From the NCBI GenBank assembly GCA_010015655.1, contig ML976726.1, positions 1 to 64,000 of the forward strand: a stretch of 64,000 bases of DNA. The letters run 5' to 3'. The stretch is from Bimuria novae-zelandiae CBS 107.79 (taxonomy: Eukaryota > Ascomycota > Dothideomycetes > Pleosporales > Didymosphaeriaceae). Both the position numbers and the translations under genes were made by a program. Each line of letters opens with the position of its first letter. Within the stretch, counting starts at the first letter, position 1. The notes beneath the pieces were generated by a model that was given only the letters and a program-made list of their open reading frames with translations, searched no databases and had not been told where the DNA came from. Below, one piece after another: positions 11,817 to 22,959 of the stretch.

Positions 11817-13957
11817 ACATGTTGGTTCAGCACTTGGCGCGGTTCGGCAAATGGCGCACCCCAACCAAATCACGCAGTTTACAACACCTCGTTACTAAGT
11901 CGTCCACAATAGCTAGAATATTCTAATAATTTATTTAATTACTATATAAATTGCTGCGAAAAAGGTGTACTACTGGAATTTCGCTAGAAGTTTGATGTTG
12001 CGGCCACGGCGCGTTATTGTTGTGGGTGCTGGATTACGCCCCATTTCATTACCCCTATCCCCCCTACCCTTAGCAACCACCACACGTTGCTTTTTTTTCT
12101 ATTTTAGCGCTACGGCAGGCTTTAAGGCCTTCCTCTTTCCCTTTTAAGAAGTTTGTATAGCCTTTTCGGAGTTTTCTTTCTCCTGAATTATTCGTTGTTA
12201 CTTAGCCTGTTTCTCCGCCGCGACCCTCTCCTTTTCCTCCCTTTTTTTAACCCTTAACCTTTCTCTCTCTTTCTTCTCCTGTAGGTTACGTAGCTTAGCT
12301 AAGGTTATTTCTGCCTTCTTACGCGCTTTTTTAAGTTCTACTTTCTTTTTCTCCTTATCTACAACGCTCTCGCGTACTCTAGCCTCCCTTAGCTTCCTCG
12401 GGGACCAGAAAACTACACCACCGTAGTACTCCCTGCGTTGTTACAGGTCTAGAGGCTTGCTCTTCTTCTGCTGCTTCTTCTTGACTTGTAGGGCCTTTGT
12501 CAGGCCTTGTACCTCAGCGTGGAGGATGTTATTTTGAATAGAGATGTGGTGGAGAGAACGCTTCAGCTTCTGCACCTCCCTACTACCCTCCTCCCTTATA
12601 GTATTACGCACGAGGGTCTCGATTTTGAGCCAATCCTTACCGCTGAGTACAGAGGTACTACTCTCTCTCGAATCCTGCTCCACTGGAGTTGATGGCCTGT
12701 ATTTCTGAAGGATAACCTCAGCGTTACGGGGCTATATACTAGTGGCCTTAAAGGACTTTAGAATCGTTTTCTTCTTAAAGGAGATGGTCCAGGCTTCCTA
12801 GAAGAGAGGGAAGAAGTCTCCTTTCTTTACTAAGAGTAGCCCCTAGGCCTCGTGGAGATAGGTAGTGAGGGCTTTTAAGTAGGCTAATAAGAGAGGCTTA
12901 AAGAGTACTACATTAAGGGGCTGCAGCGTGTGGGTACTGTAAAGGGGGAATATTATAAGGAGAATCCGATTGTGGTTATAGTAGTTAATAAACTCTCTCG
13001 TTACGTGGGACCCATGGCCATCCACGATTAGTAGTTGGTAGGATCGACGAGCTTTTACTTTTATATACTAATTAAAGACCTGCTCGAGCCACGCAAGGCC
13101 TATATCGTTATTAGTCTATCTATTAGGAGATATAGTAACGAATACCTCATGCTTCCCAGCCTTAATATCCTCTACCTAGGCCAATTAGAGAGCGTTATTG
13201 GCACCTGTAAATAGTAGCCCTGGTGGCAACGCAGTTCCATTAGCGTAGACGCAAGCTAGGATGGTTATCCACTCTCTATTACTATCTTAGAGGGCTGATT
13301 TCACTTCCCCGCGGTCCCACATAGCTTTACTAAAGATCCTTTTGCTTCTTCTAATCACTCCTGTAAGGAAGCCCTTCTCATCCATATTATACGTGTGACG
13401 AGGCTCTATATTGTACTCCTCTATTTTCTCTAGCAGAAGTTAAAAGAATTACTTATATTTAGCCCTTAAATTAGCTTGGTAGCGCGCGCGATCCATTCCA
13501 GTAACCTAATAAAGGGTGATTTTAACGTTATAATGGTTAATAAATTGGGTAACCTAGCTTTTTCCTACTAGTTATTCGCCGTTAGTTTTTATAATTAATA
13601 AAGCAAAATTCTGCAGCATCTCCCTTATAGGTGGTAGACAACGGCCTGTAAGCTTTTCTATATAGCTTACAAGCTCTAGTTCTTATTAAGGGGTAAGTTT
13701 TCGCTATTAGAGTTGTTGCTCTTTCATCGGCACGTTTTTGCCCTGGTGTATCCTCCTCAACGTAGTGTCTGGTACACCATATTTTTTCGCTATTTTTCGA
13801 TACGAGAATTCTTCTCCTGGTCCGCGCGATTCGATTTCTTTAATTGCCTTGTCAATTGGATCCATATTGGCTGAGTTATGGGTGGGTGAAGGATTGGGTG
13901 GAAAATGCGAGGGTGCGCCATTTACCGAACCGCGCCAAGTGCTAAACCAATATATTA
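11815..13957 (-). mobile_element. Fot1/pogo-type element T1
   Basis: The terminal inverted repeats are about 47 bp. Left reads ACATGTTGGTTCAGCACTTG onward after TA 11815-11816; right is its inverse (CAAGTGCTAAACCAATATAT) before TA 13956-13957, with transition differences only. Length 2143 bp. It shares its left TA with T0 and its right TA with T2. The transposase is on the minus strand. Confidence 0.85.
12190..13865 (-). pseudogene. Fot1/pogo-like transposase of T1, RIP-degraded
   Basis: The start is the ATG at 13865 (MDPIDKAIKEIESR), followed by a Psq-type helix-turn-helix (FSYRKIAKKYGVPDTTLRR), the DNA-binding module of Fot1/pogo and CENP-B-like proteins. The DDE domain is recognisable at 13025-12900, with the second catalytic Asp in MDGHGSHVTREFI and the conserved HTLQPLNVVLFKPL. 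The C-terminal part contains the usual coiled-coil-like HHISIQNNILHAEVQGL followed by a Lys-rich tail (12683-12441). Many TAG/TAA codons lie at expected Gln and Trp positions. C-terminal boundary approximate. Confidence 0.85.
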
Positions 13958-15849
13958 CCCGCGCCACTCGCCAACCCTGCGGGTTGGCGCTGCGCAGCTC
14001 AACGTAACTTTATGGCTTAACGTAACTTTATAACGCGCTTTTTACTCTATCCTTACTTTATAACCCACAAAAATGCCTAAATTCTATGGCGAGAGTTATA
14101 AAATTAAGAAGCGCATCTTAGCTTATATCTCTAGCTTTTTTAATAAAAAAATACCTAATATTATAGCTATAGCACGCGACTAGTGCGTGCCTGTTTCGCG
14201 ACTTTAAACGCGCGTTAAAGGCAGAACAAGCCACTATAACTATACTAGGTTAAATCTACGCCTTTCGCCAGTGCAAGACAAAGCTCTAAAGTTATATATA
14301 CGCCGCTGCGATAGTATTAGCATGCCTTATTTTATGCCGTAGCTAAAAGGCGCTGCCTAGTATATCCTTAACTACGCGCATCCTAACGATAGCGCTCTAC
14401 TACTTAGTAAAGACTAGACCACGCGGTGGCTACACCAGAATCCTAAGTGCCGCTGTATAAAGTAAAAGTCGCAGGATATTAATAGGATAGTAATAGTAAT
14501 AATAGAAGTATATTCTTAGTATTTTACTAAGCTTAAGAAGGTTATTAATGCCTACGGCATTACCGCATTAGACACCTATAATATGGACAAAACCGGGTTC
14601 TGTATAGGCGTTGGCGGTAGCTAATGGATTATTATTATAGAGTTAAATTGCCCTTAGGTCTCCGCGTTAGAGACCTCGCGCGATTATATTACCTTAATTA
14701 AATTAATTTCTAGCGATAGTAAGGTCCTTAATCCTATGCTTATCGTGTAGGGCGTTAATTACCTTTATTAATAGTATACTAACACCGCGCTGCCTAATAA
14801 TTATATAATTACTACGTTAATATCTAGCTATACTAATAATTTAATATTAATTAAGTAGCTAAAGTTCTTTAAAAAACAAACGCGTGCGCGGCAAAAGGGC
14901 GTATAGTAATTACTTATATTTAATAGATTTAGTAGCTATCTAACTATTAAGTTTATTAAGTACTATAATAGGTATAATATAATACCTTTCTCGCTATTAC
15001 CTTACGCATCTCATTACCTACAGCCTCTTAATATTATCTATTTTTAGCCGTTAAAGAATAATTACAAGAAGGCTATAGAGATAGCTACACGTACTAGGTG
15101 CACTAACTTTAATAAAGTTAAATTTCTACACGCGTATTATAGCATTAGAATAGCTACTTTTAAACGCAGCACTATACTTAGTGCTTAAGAGAAGTTAGGT
15201 ATCTTTCTATTTAATTTAGAAATTATATATATAAAGCTACCTATAGTGCGTACGCTATTACTATTACTTTTATTTATAGTTAATTTATTACCTATCGCCA
15301 ACACGCCTATATTATACTAATAGTAGCATAAAAAGATGTCGCGCGCTCTAGAAAGGAGCAATATTTCTAGTTATAGGCTTAAAAAGTTCCTAAAAAGCTC
15401 GTAATTGCTTATTAATAGTCTCGCGCTAGCCTAGTAAGACCTCTTAGCTATTACTATAGCGGCCTAATAGCGCCAGAAAAGGCAGGTTAAAGATGCCAGG
15501 CAGGTATAAAAAGGCGGTATAGTCACCGTAAAGGCAGCGCGACAAGCTATTAATTATCGTGTAGAGTAGGAGGCATAAAAGGCTGCTAGACAGGCTGCAA
15601 AAATATATAAGGACGCGCACTTACAGGCGCTACAAAGTTAGCCCCGGTAGGTACCATCTCTTAAAGAGATAATAGTAGATCCTGCCCTACTTACTACACC
15701 AACGCCAGCGTATATATCGCTATATAATTAAAGTCTTCGCCGTTAAAATCATCCTCGAATATTAATTCGCTATAAAAAGTAACGTTAAGCCGAGAAGTTA
15801 CGTTGAGCTGCGCAGCGCTAACTCGTAGGGTTAGTAAGTAGCGTAGGTA
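13956..15849 (+). mobile_element. Fot1/Tan-type element T2
   Basis: The inverted repeats exceed 60 bp. Left runs from TA 13956-13957 (CCCGCGCCACTCGCCAACCC), and the right end is its complement before TA 15848-15849; the two differ almost only by transitions. The subterminal block GCTGCGCAGCTCAACGTAAC is conserved at both ends. Length 1894 bp. TA dinucleotides are shared with T1 and T3. The gene lies on the plus strand, opposite to T1, T3 and T4. Confidence 0.87.
14073..15730 (+). pseudogene. Pogo-superfamily DDE transposase of T2, RIP-degraded
   Basis: The start is the ATG at 14073 (MPKFYGESYKIKKR). Recognisable family blocks: NMDKTGFCIGVGGS (about 14583, first catalytic Asp), NYIITTLISSYTN, LLIFNRFSSYLTIKFIKYY (second catalytic region, where Asp-Gly has become Asn-Arg), and YASHYLQPLNII. 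Trp and Gln codons are stops throughout. The catalytic Asp in the second motif is lost through a G-to-A change, so the product is doubly dead. C-terminal end approximate. Confidence 0.83.
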
Positions 15850-17978
15850 TCCTGCCGAGATAGTTAGTGCGCCGCGACACTAACGCGCTACCCTAACACT
15901 AGCACCGTAGCCAGCAACATAAGGCTGTAGAGTTTTATATAAAAGCTTTTATCGCGAAATTTTCTAGAGTTAAGATTTTATAGAGCTGTAAAAGATTACT
16001 AGCTAGTTAAATTATAGATATCTGCTTAGTGTTTTAATTATTTAGCTACTGCGCGATGCTAGCGCTAATAGCGTAGATATTACTATATTAATGCGTATAG
16101 ATGCCGGCGTAGGCTTCTTCCTCTTTATAATTATATAAGTAGCTTTTAAAGCATTCTAGCTTCCCTTTTTAGTAATTTTAAGACGTTTTTAAAGTTATTA
16201 TTAAGTCTTGCGAGCCTGTTAACAGAGGCGTTACTTAGTAGCCTAATTAGCTTTCTCCTTAGCGCGCGTATTTCTAGCTACTACACGCGTAATACGCTTC
16301 TCCTGTAGTAGACAAGCTTTAAGCTACCTATTTACTATCTAGATCTCTCTCTACTTACTTTTTTAGAGTTATAGTTATTGCTTTTTAGCCTTTTATTGGC
16401 TGAGAGAATCGCGCGCCCTCTATACACGGGCAGGTAACTAGAAAATAAATCCTCTATGCCACTTATCTAGCTGCTTAAAAGGTAGAGTCCTGCCCTTTAT
16501 TTAACGCTATTTCTGGTTTGTGAGGGCTTCTCGTAGCCCCTAATTCTTATGCTCTAGGAGCTACTTCTATATAGAGATTAAGTGTATAGTGCGACTTAGC
16601 TTCTTGGCCTTATTATCTCCCCCTGTATTAATAATAACCTTTAAAAGCCGATTGATTTTGCGCTAATTAGACGCGCTAAGTACTAAAGTAGAGCTTTTAT
16701 GCAATCTCTATTCTAGAGACTTATCTTTATTAAATTAACTAAGGATTAGTGTAGGATCTAGCGGCGAGATACCTATACACTTAAAAGCTTTAGTAATTAA
16801 TTATAGCGTAACTAACGTTATCTAGGCCCTCTAAAATAGTATAAAGAAGTCTCTTTTAGCGATTGTTAATAGCCCCTAACTTTTATACAGGTATGCGGAG
16901 AGCTCGTCGGAGTAGGCGGTAGAAAGAAACTTAAATATATAGACGTCTAGAGGCTATAGCGTATAAGTGGCGTGAGGGGGAAATATCGCAAGGAGGATCT
17001 TTTTCTAATCATAGTAGTTAATAAAATCTATAGTAACGTGAGATCCATGCCTATTAAGGACTAGAAGTTGCCACTACCGTTAAGCCTTCTCCTTAGTATA
17101 GCGATTAAACACCTGTTTTAGCTATTAAAGCCCTATCTCGTTGTTTAACCATCCAGAGGTTAATAAGGTGATAAAGACTCTATAAGAATTAACGTTAATT
17201 TCCTTAACCTAGCTTAATTGTAGAGTCTTAGCGTTAGATTAATAGATTAGTAATGGATTAATAGTAGATCCATCGGTGCATATACATGCGATGAGCGAGA
17301 TCCACTCACGATTATTATCCTGGATAGATTGCCTTACTTGGCGACTCTTATATATAGGCCTGTCAAAGATCCTTTTTAACCTGCCGGTAATGCCGAGTAG
17401 GAAGCCTTTTTCGTTCATATTATAGGTATACTAAGGCTCTATGCCATACTTTATAATTTTCTTATATAGAAGCTTAAAGTAGAGTCTATATCTTGCGCCT
17501 AAATTAACGTTATAGTAATTACTATTTAGCCTAGTCGTCTATCGCGAGATCAGGGAGTTAGGGTAGCGCCTAATAAAGTAATTAACCTATTATATAAAGA
17601 TATCCTTTTTAGTAATAATTAATGTAAAGTTTTAAATTATCTAACGCGTAGGGGGTAGACCTTTCTAAGTAAGACGCTATATATACTATAGGAGCTTAGA
17701 TTCTTGTTATTAGTTAAGATTTTGGCGAGTTTGTAGTAGCTATGTACGCGCCTACATGGCGCGTCTATGCCGGCGCGTTAATGTTAACTGTATAACACTA
17801 AATTCTTCTGTAATTTTTTTATATAAGAAAGTTTCTCCAGGTTCTCGTGAGTCGATAGCGATGATTGTAGCCTTAATCGGATTTATATTGGTGGAGATGC
17901 GGCGCGTTAAAGTTAAGGTACTATATTTATTAGGGTGGCGCGTTAGTGTCGCGGCGCACTAACTGTTTTGGCAGGGTA
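15848..17978 (-). mobile_element. Fot1/pogo-type element T3
   Basis: It starts at TA 15848-15849 (TCCTGCCGAGATAGTTAGTG) and ends with the inverse repeat before TA 17977-17978 (CACTAACTGTTTTGGCAGGG). Repeats are about 55 bp and include the internal palindrome GCGCCGCGACACTAACGCGC. Length 2131 bp. Its repeats resemble those of T4 (shared GTTAGTG core), so T3 and T4 are sister families. Confidence 0.87.
16050..17890 (-). pseudogene. Fot1/pogo-like transposase of T3, RIP-degraded
   Basis: N-terminal sequence near 17890-17760 reads INPIKATIIAIDSREPGETF then LYKKITEEFSV, the same Psq helix-turn-helix layout as T1. The initiator Met has apparently become Ile (ATA). The DDE block near 17060-16900 reads NRHGSHVTIDFINYYD then ILLAIFPPHATYTL, with the catalytic Asp-Gly changed to Asn-Arg. 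Stops occur at expected Trp and Gln codons. Ends approximate. Confidence 0.8.
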
Positions 17979-20106
17979 CTATGTCTTGGTAGTTAGTGTA
18001 ACACGTTAGTTAATGTAATACCCTAATAAGATTGCTTGGCCAGCAACATGAAGCTGCTAAGCCACCCATAATTAATATTATTACGAGATTTTCTGGATTT
18101 AGGGTCTCTAAGGCCTGTAGATAATTGCTAGCTACTTAGATTATTAATATCTACTTAGTGTTCTGATAATTCGGCCTCTGCGCGACTGTGAGGCGGATGT
18201 AATAGATAAGGCCTTATTAATATCTATAGCCTCACGCTAAGGCTGTTTTTTCTTAGTAGGCTTACTAGGAGGCTTTAAAGCCTTCTTGTTTACTAATTTA
18301 GATATTTTAATCTATTTTTAAAGTTAACTTTATGCCTTGCGGGCCTATTGCTTAAGGCGTTACTCTATAGCTTTATTAGCCCTTTGCTTTACGCGTGCAT
18401 CTCTAGTAGCTGCTTAAGTAATACGCCTCTCCTAGAGTAGCCTTATTTTAAGCTACTGGCTAGCCTGACGTGCCTTTGCTTGCTTACGTTTTTAAAGCTA
18501 TAGTTATTACGCTTTAGTATCTTTTTCGTGTAGACGATCACGTGCCCGCTAAACGCGATAGGGTGACACGAAAATAGATCCCCCTTAATCCTTATAAGGC
18601 TAATTAAAAGGTAGAGGCCTGCCTTGCTTTAAGCGTTTCTTTTAGATAGTTAAGGCCATTTATAGGCCTTAATTTTTATGCTCTGCAAGCTGTGCTCGTG
18701 TAGAGATTAAGTGTATAGTTTAACTTAGCTTTTTAGCCACATTACTAGCCCCTACATTAATATAAGCTTTTAGAAGCCTATTAATTTTCCTCTAATCTAA
18801 TGCGCTAAGTACTAAGATTAAGCTTTTTTGTAATTTTTACTTAGGTACGTAATTATTATTAAACCGCTTAAGGATAACTTTTAGATGTAGAGGTAATAGG
18901 CTAGTAGCCTTAAAGGCCTGGAGTATTAATAGCTGCCTTATAGTACTAACCTAGGCCTTCTAGAATAAGCTAAAGAAGTCCCTTTTAGCAATAGAGGCTA
19001 TTCCTAGGCTATCTTGTAAGAAGGCTAATAGCTCGTTTAAATATGCTATTAATAGAGGCTTGAATATGCAGACATCTAGAGGCTGCAGCGTATAGGTTAA
19101 ATGTGGTAGATAGATAGCTAACAGGATCTTATTACGATCGCAAAAGTCGATAAAATCCATAGTAACGTAAGATCTATGGCTATTGAGGATTAATAGTCAA
19201 TATAATCGTCCAGCTTTTGACTTTGTGAGGCGATTAAACACCTGTTAAAGCTATGTAAGGTCTATCTAATTATTCGTCTAGCTAGATTCTAATACGGTGA
19301 TAAAGACTTAATAATGTTAAGGGTTGAGGTCCTCTATCCAACTTAATTATATATCTGTAGAGGTGGCCTAATAGATTAGAGCTAGATCTAGGGTAGATTC
19401 GTTGGCGTATATGTAAGCGATAATTAATATCTATTTACGACTACTATTCTAAATAGCTTGCCTTACTGCCTTGCTCTTGTACAGAGGTCTATTAAAGATC
19501 CTTTTTAAGCGGGAGGTAATGCCGAGCAGGTAGCCTTTTTTGTCTATATTATATATATGCTGAGTCTTGATCTGATACTGGTTAATCTTTTACTGTAGAA
19601 GCTAAAAGTAGTCCTTATATTTGCCTAGGGAATTAGCTTTATGGCGATTGCTGTCGATGCTGGTCGTCTATCGTGATATTAAGGATTTAGGGTGGCGCCT
19701 CACAAAGCGATTAACCCATGATAAGCTAACCTCCTTTTTGGCTATAGTAGAGGCAAAGCTTTGTATTATTTGCCGTGTAGGAGGAAGGCCACGTTTAGTA
19801 AGGCCTCTAATATATTGTAGGAGCTCTAATTCTTGCTGTGGGCTGAGATTTTAACGTGTAAAGTCGGTATCTATACGCGCCTGCGTGACGCCTTAGTGCC
19901 GGCGCGTTAATGTAGAAAGTGTAACACCATATTCTTTTGTAATTTTTCTATATAAAAAAGATGCTCCTGGCTCTTGCAATTTAATTGCTGTAATTACTGC
20001 CTTAATTAAATCCATATTAGTGGGGATGCGGCGCGTGAAAGTTAGTACGTTGCATAGTAGGGTATTGTATTAACTAACGTGTTGCACTAACTGCCGAGGC
20101 ACGGTA
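17977..20106 (-). mobile_element. Fot1/pogo-type element T4 (last of five abutting elements)
   Basis: It starts at TA 17977-17978 (CTATGTCTTGGTAGTTAGTG) and ends at TA 20105-20106 after the inverse repeat (CACTAACTGCCGAGGCACGG). Every difference between the ends in the outer 20 bases is a transition. Length 2130 bp. Confidence 0.87.
18230..20015 (-). pseudogene. Fot1/pogo-like transposase of T4, RIP-degraded
   Basis: The start is the ATG at 20015 (MDLIKAVITAIKLQEPGASF), followed by LYRKITKEYGVTLSTLTRRH, a Psq-type helix-turn-helix. The DDE block at 19160-18960 is well preserved: MDFIDFCDRNKILLAIYL, YTLQPLDVCIFKPL, ASIAKRDFFSLF. The usual Asp-Gly-His-Gly-Ser-His stretch just before it is damaged. 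Stops are fewer in the DDE core than elsewhere. C-terminal end approximate. Confidence 0.83.
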
Positions 20107-20314
20107 TAGCTACGTATTCTTAGCCTTACTTGCGCCTTAACGGTATAGGGTGCGCTCTTTACCGTCTACTAAGATATAACTTATCCTTTGCGTGTTGCCT
20201 ACTCTCTGTACGATTATATGTCCGCACAATATTTGTGTGCCACTTAGGACGCCTTATTATCCCGTAGTCGTCGTATTCCCAACCATAGTGGTTAGCTTAA
20301 TGCTTAGTCGATCC
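20107..20314. other. Unique spacer, probably original 5' flank of the HET gene
   Basis: About 208 bp between T4 and the hAT target duplication, with few RIP signs. Removing the hAT element would place this sequence directly upstream of the HET fragment at 37742. No gene seen. Confidence 0.5.
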
Positions 20315-21708
20315 CCCTAGCCCAGAGTTGCCAATAATTAATTAATCAAAAATTCAGGCTAAGATGAATTTTATTAATTATTAAAAACTTTAAGTTACTA
20401 ATAAATTAATTAATAGTTAATTTTAAGGCTATTTAATTAATTAAAAATCGCGCTAAGATAAAATATATATAGTATAAGCTAGAGAGGCTTATCCCACTAC
20501 GATACCTAATAGATATCGTGCATTTCGAGCTCTGAGAGCTCTGCTAGGAGCTCGCCGTTCGGGGTCTTCTAGGGTGGAGAGTATTTAAGGGATTATTTTT
20601 TAACGTTTTAGCTTTATTATATTGCTAACCTTAGAAAACATTCTCTTATAGTAATAAGAAGACGCTAGGATCAAGAGAAAAATAATAATAAATAAATAAA
20701 AATAAAGGTATTAATCGCGGAGAGATACCGAATACTTAATAAAATTTATATAATATATATAATTTTTAGGACCGCTAAGTTTGTTATACTACTAATAATA
20801 AAACTTATTAGTACTATTAATGAGTGAAATAGAAGTTTTAGCTTTTAAAAACTTAACTTATAACTTAGCGTAGTTATGAATATTATTAACGCGCTTTACT
20901 TATTTACGTGTAAGATAAATAATATAGTAAGTATTTTTTAATCTAATATATAGCCTAGAGCTATTAGAATATCTAAATAGCTTAATTAAGCTAAACTTTA
21001 TACTCTCTAGTCTATACGTTAACAAAGTAGTAGTTATAGTAAGGGTAGAGGACTATAGAGGCGTAATAAATAAGCGTCTTTTTAAGGAGCTTATAATACT
21101 TTAAGAGCTTTAAGTAGGCTATAATTATATTAATCTTTAAGTAGTTCTTTAGAGCGTCGGGCTTATTAAAATTAATATTTTAAAAGCTTTTAATAAGCTA
21201 CTTAAAGTAGGAGAAAAAGTACTTAAATGTAAAATATTTTTTATAAATTATACTAAAATAGCTAGAGTTATTATAGCCTTTAAGTCTGTTTATAGCCTCC
21301 TTTAAGGGCTAGAGGACTTGCATATACTAACTAATTATAGCCTAATTAGTAGTAGTAAGGCTTTTTATAAGTATTTAATTAATAGGTACCCTGCCACACG
21401 TGTAAGATAAGGACTTATTTTATAGTACCTTTTCTACCTTATAAATAATAAGAGCATTTATTACGTGGTAAAGACAAACTACTCTTTTTAGAAAATTAAA
21501 GTAGCTATTTTAGTAAGTAATAATAGGCTTAACAAGTTTAAAAAGCTATAAAGGCTTTCCTACATTACGCGTTAAACGTTAAAAGTTATTAAAAAGGTTA
21601 TATTACTAAGGCGTTAATATTAAGTATATAACGTTTATAAAGATTTTAATAAGGCTTTCTTTTTACTACTTACGTAGGTATTTCTTCTTAATTCTACACT
21701 ATAGAGTG

Positions 21709-22182
21709 TGTTATGAGGCTCTCACACCTTGTTCCAATCCGGGTTAGGGCGGTAAGGTATCGTGGTCCTTTACGAATTATTTAGTAGTATAAGTTAATGC
21801 GACACTTAGCGCGGCTAGACAATCTAATCTTATAATAAATAAGATAACTATTAGTCTGTATAGGAGAACGTACTCGCACAGAAGATATATAAGTTAACTA
21901 CGAGGAAGGAAATAATAATAGGAAAGTCGCCACACTATATACTAGTCTATTTCTTCCTCGTAGTCCCGCTAAGACGTCTTTCTCTAAGGTAGTCCGTGGG
22001 ACTTCCTATAGTCCCGTACTTTATGCGGGACTTCTCGCTTATGCGGGACTTTATTACGTAACTACTAACCTAAGCTACCCCGCGCCCCGTTAGGTCCCGT
22101 TAACTCTACTACTTTATTAATAATTACTCTCTTAGCGTAATTATCTAGCTTCTTTATTCTTATAGGATTTATAGTCGTAACA
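21709..22182 (-). repeat. 3' LTR of chromovirus copy 1
   Basis: 474 bp, TGTTATGAGG...TCGTAACA on the plus strand. It aligns with the LTR at 28393 and, inverted, with those of copy 2. Confidence 0.92.
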
Positions 22183-22959
22183 CTATCCCCCTCCTTAAGG
22201 TTATTATCTTAATATCTTGCTTTACTATACTATACTATTAGCGCGTTAGTACTAGTTACTATAAAGGTGCGTATCCCCGCGTCCTAAAGTAAATTATAGC
22301 CTTCTCTTAATTTCCCTTACCTTACTAACCATGCTAAAAGCCCCTTATTCGTCCCTTACAACTCGTCGCGCTCGTGCATAAAAGGTAGAAGCTTAGGGCC
22401 TAGAGATAGCGTCTAGTTATAAGTATTATTAGAAGAAGAAGTTATAGTGTTTTATTAACGCTGCCTCTAGGCAGTGTGCGGGCTGTCTTATAGCCTATGC
22501 CAAGTGTAGTCTATAGATTCCTAAGAAGGATTAGGAGCGTGTTTAGAAGGAGAAGCGCAAAAAGCGTTTAGAATTACTTATAACTAAAGAGCGCCAGGCC
22601 TTTACTATAGAGAAGTCTACTCGCTTAGCTTTAACAATCGCTCGTCTTTGGCGTAAGCTAGCGAAGGTGGAAGAGAAGGAGCACGCCTTTACTTAGTATA
22701 ATCTCCGTGTCGCTAATATAATTAAGGCTTTAGAAAACAGGGGGATCTAAAGGGTATAACTACTACTAATAGTCGCGAACCATTGCCACATGCACCTCTA
22801 CAGGCTAACTTAGGCTAGTTATAGGCTAATTTATTTATTCCTTTTAATCCTTCCATGTCCTTTAACTTTTCTAAGTTCCTTACTAATCCAGTTGCGGCGC
22901 CTTTAGATGTTCCTTATAGAACCTCTCTAGCGCTATCTTATAGTTCGTGAGGTTTTATA

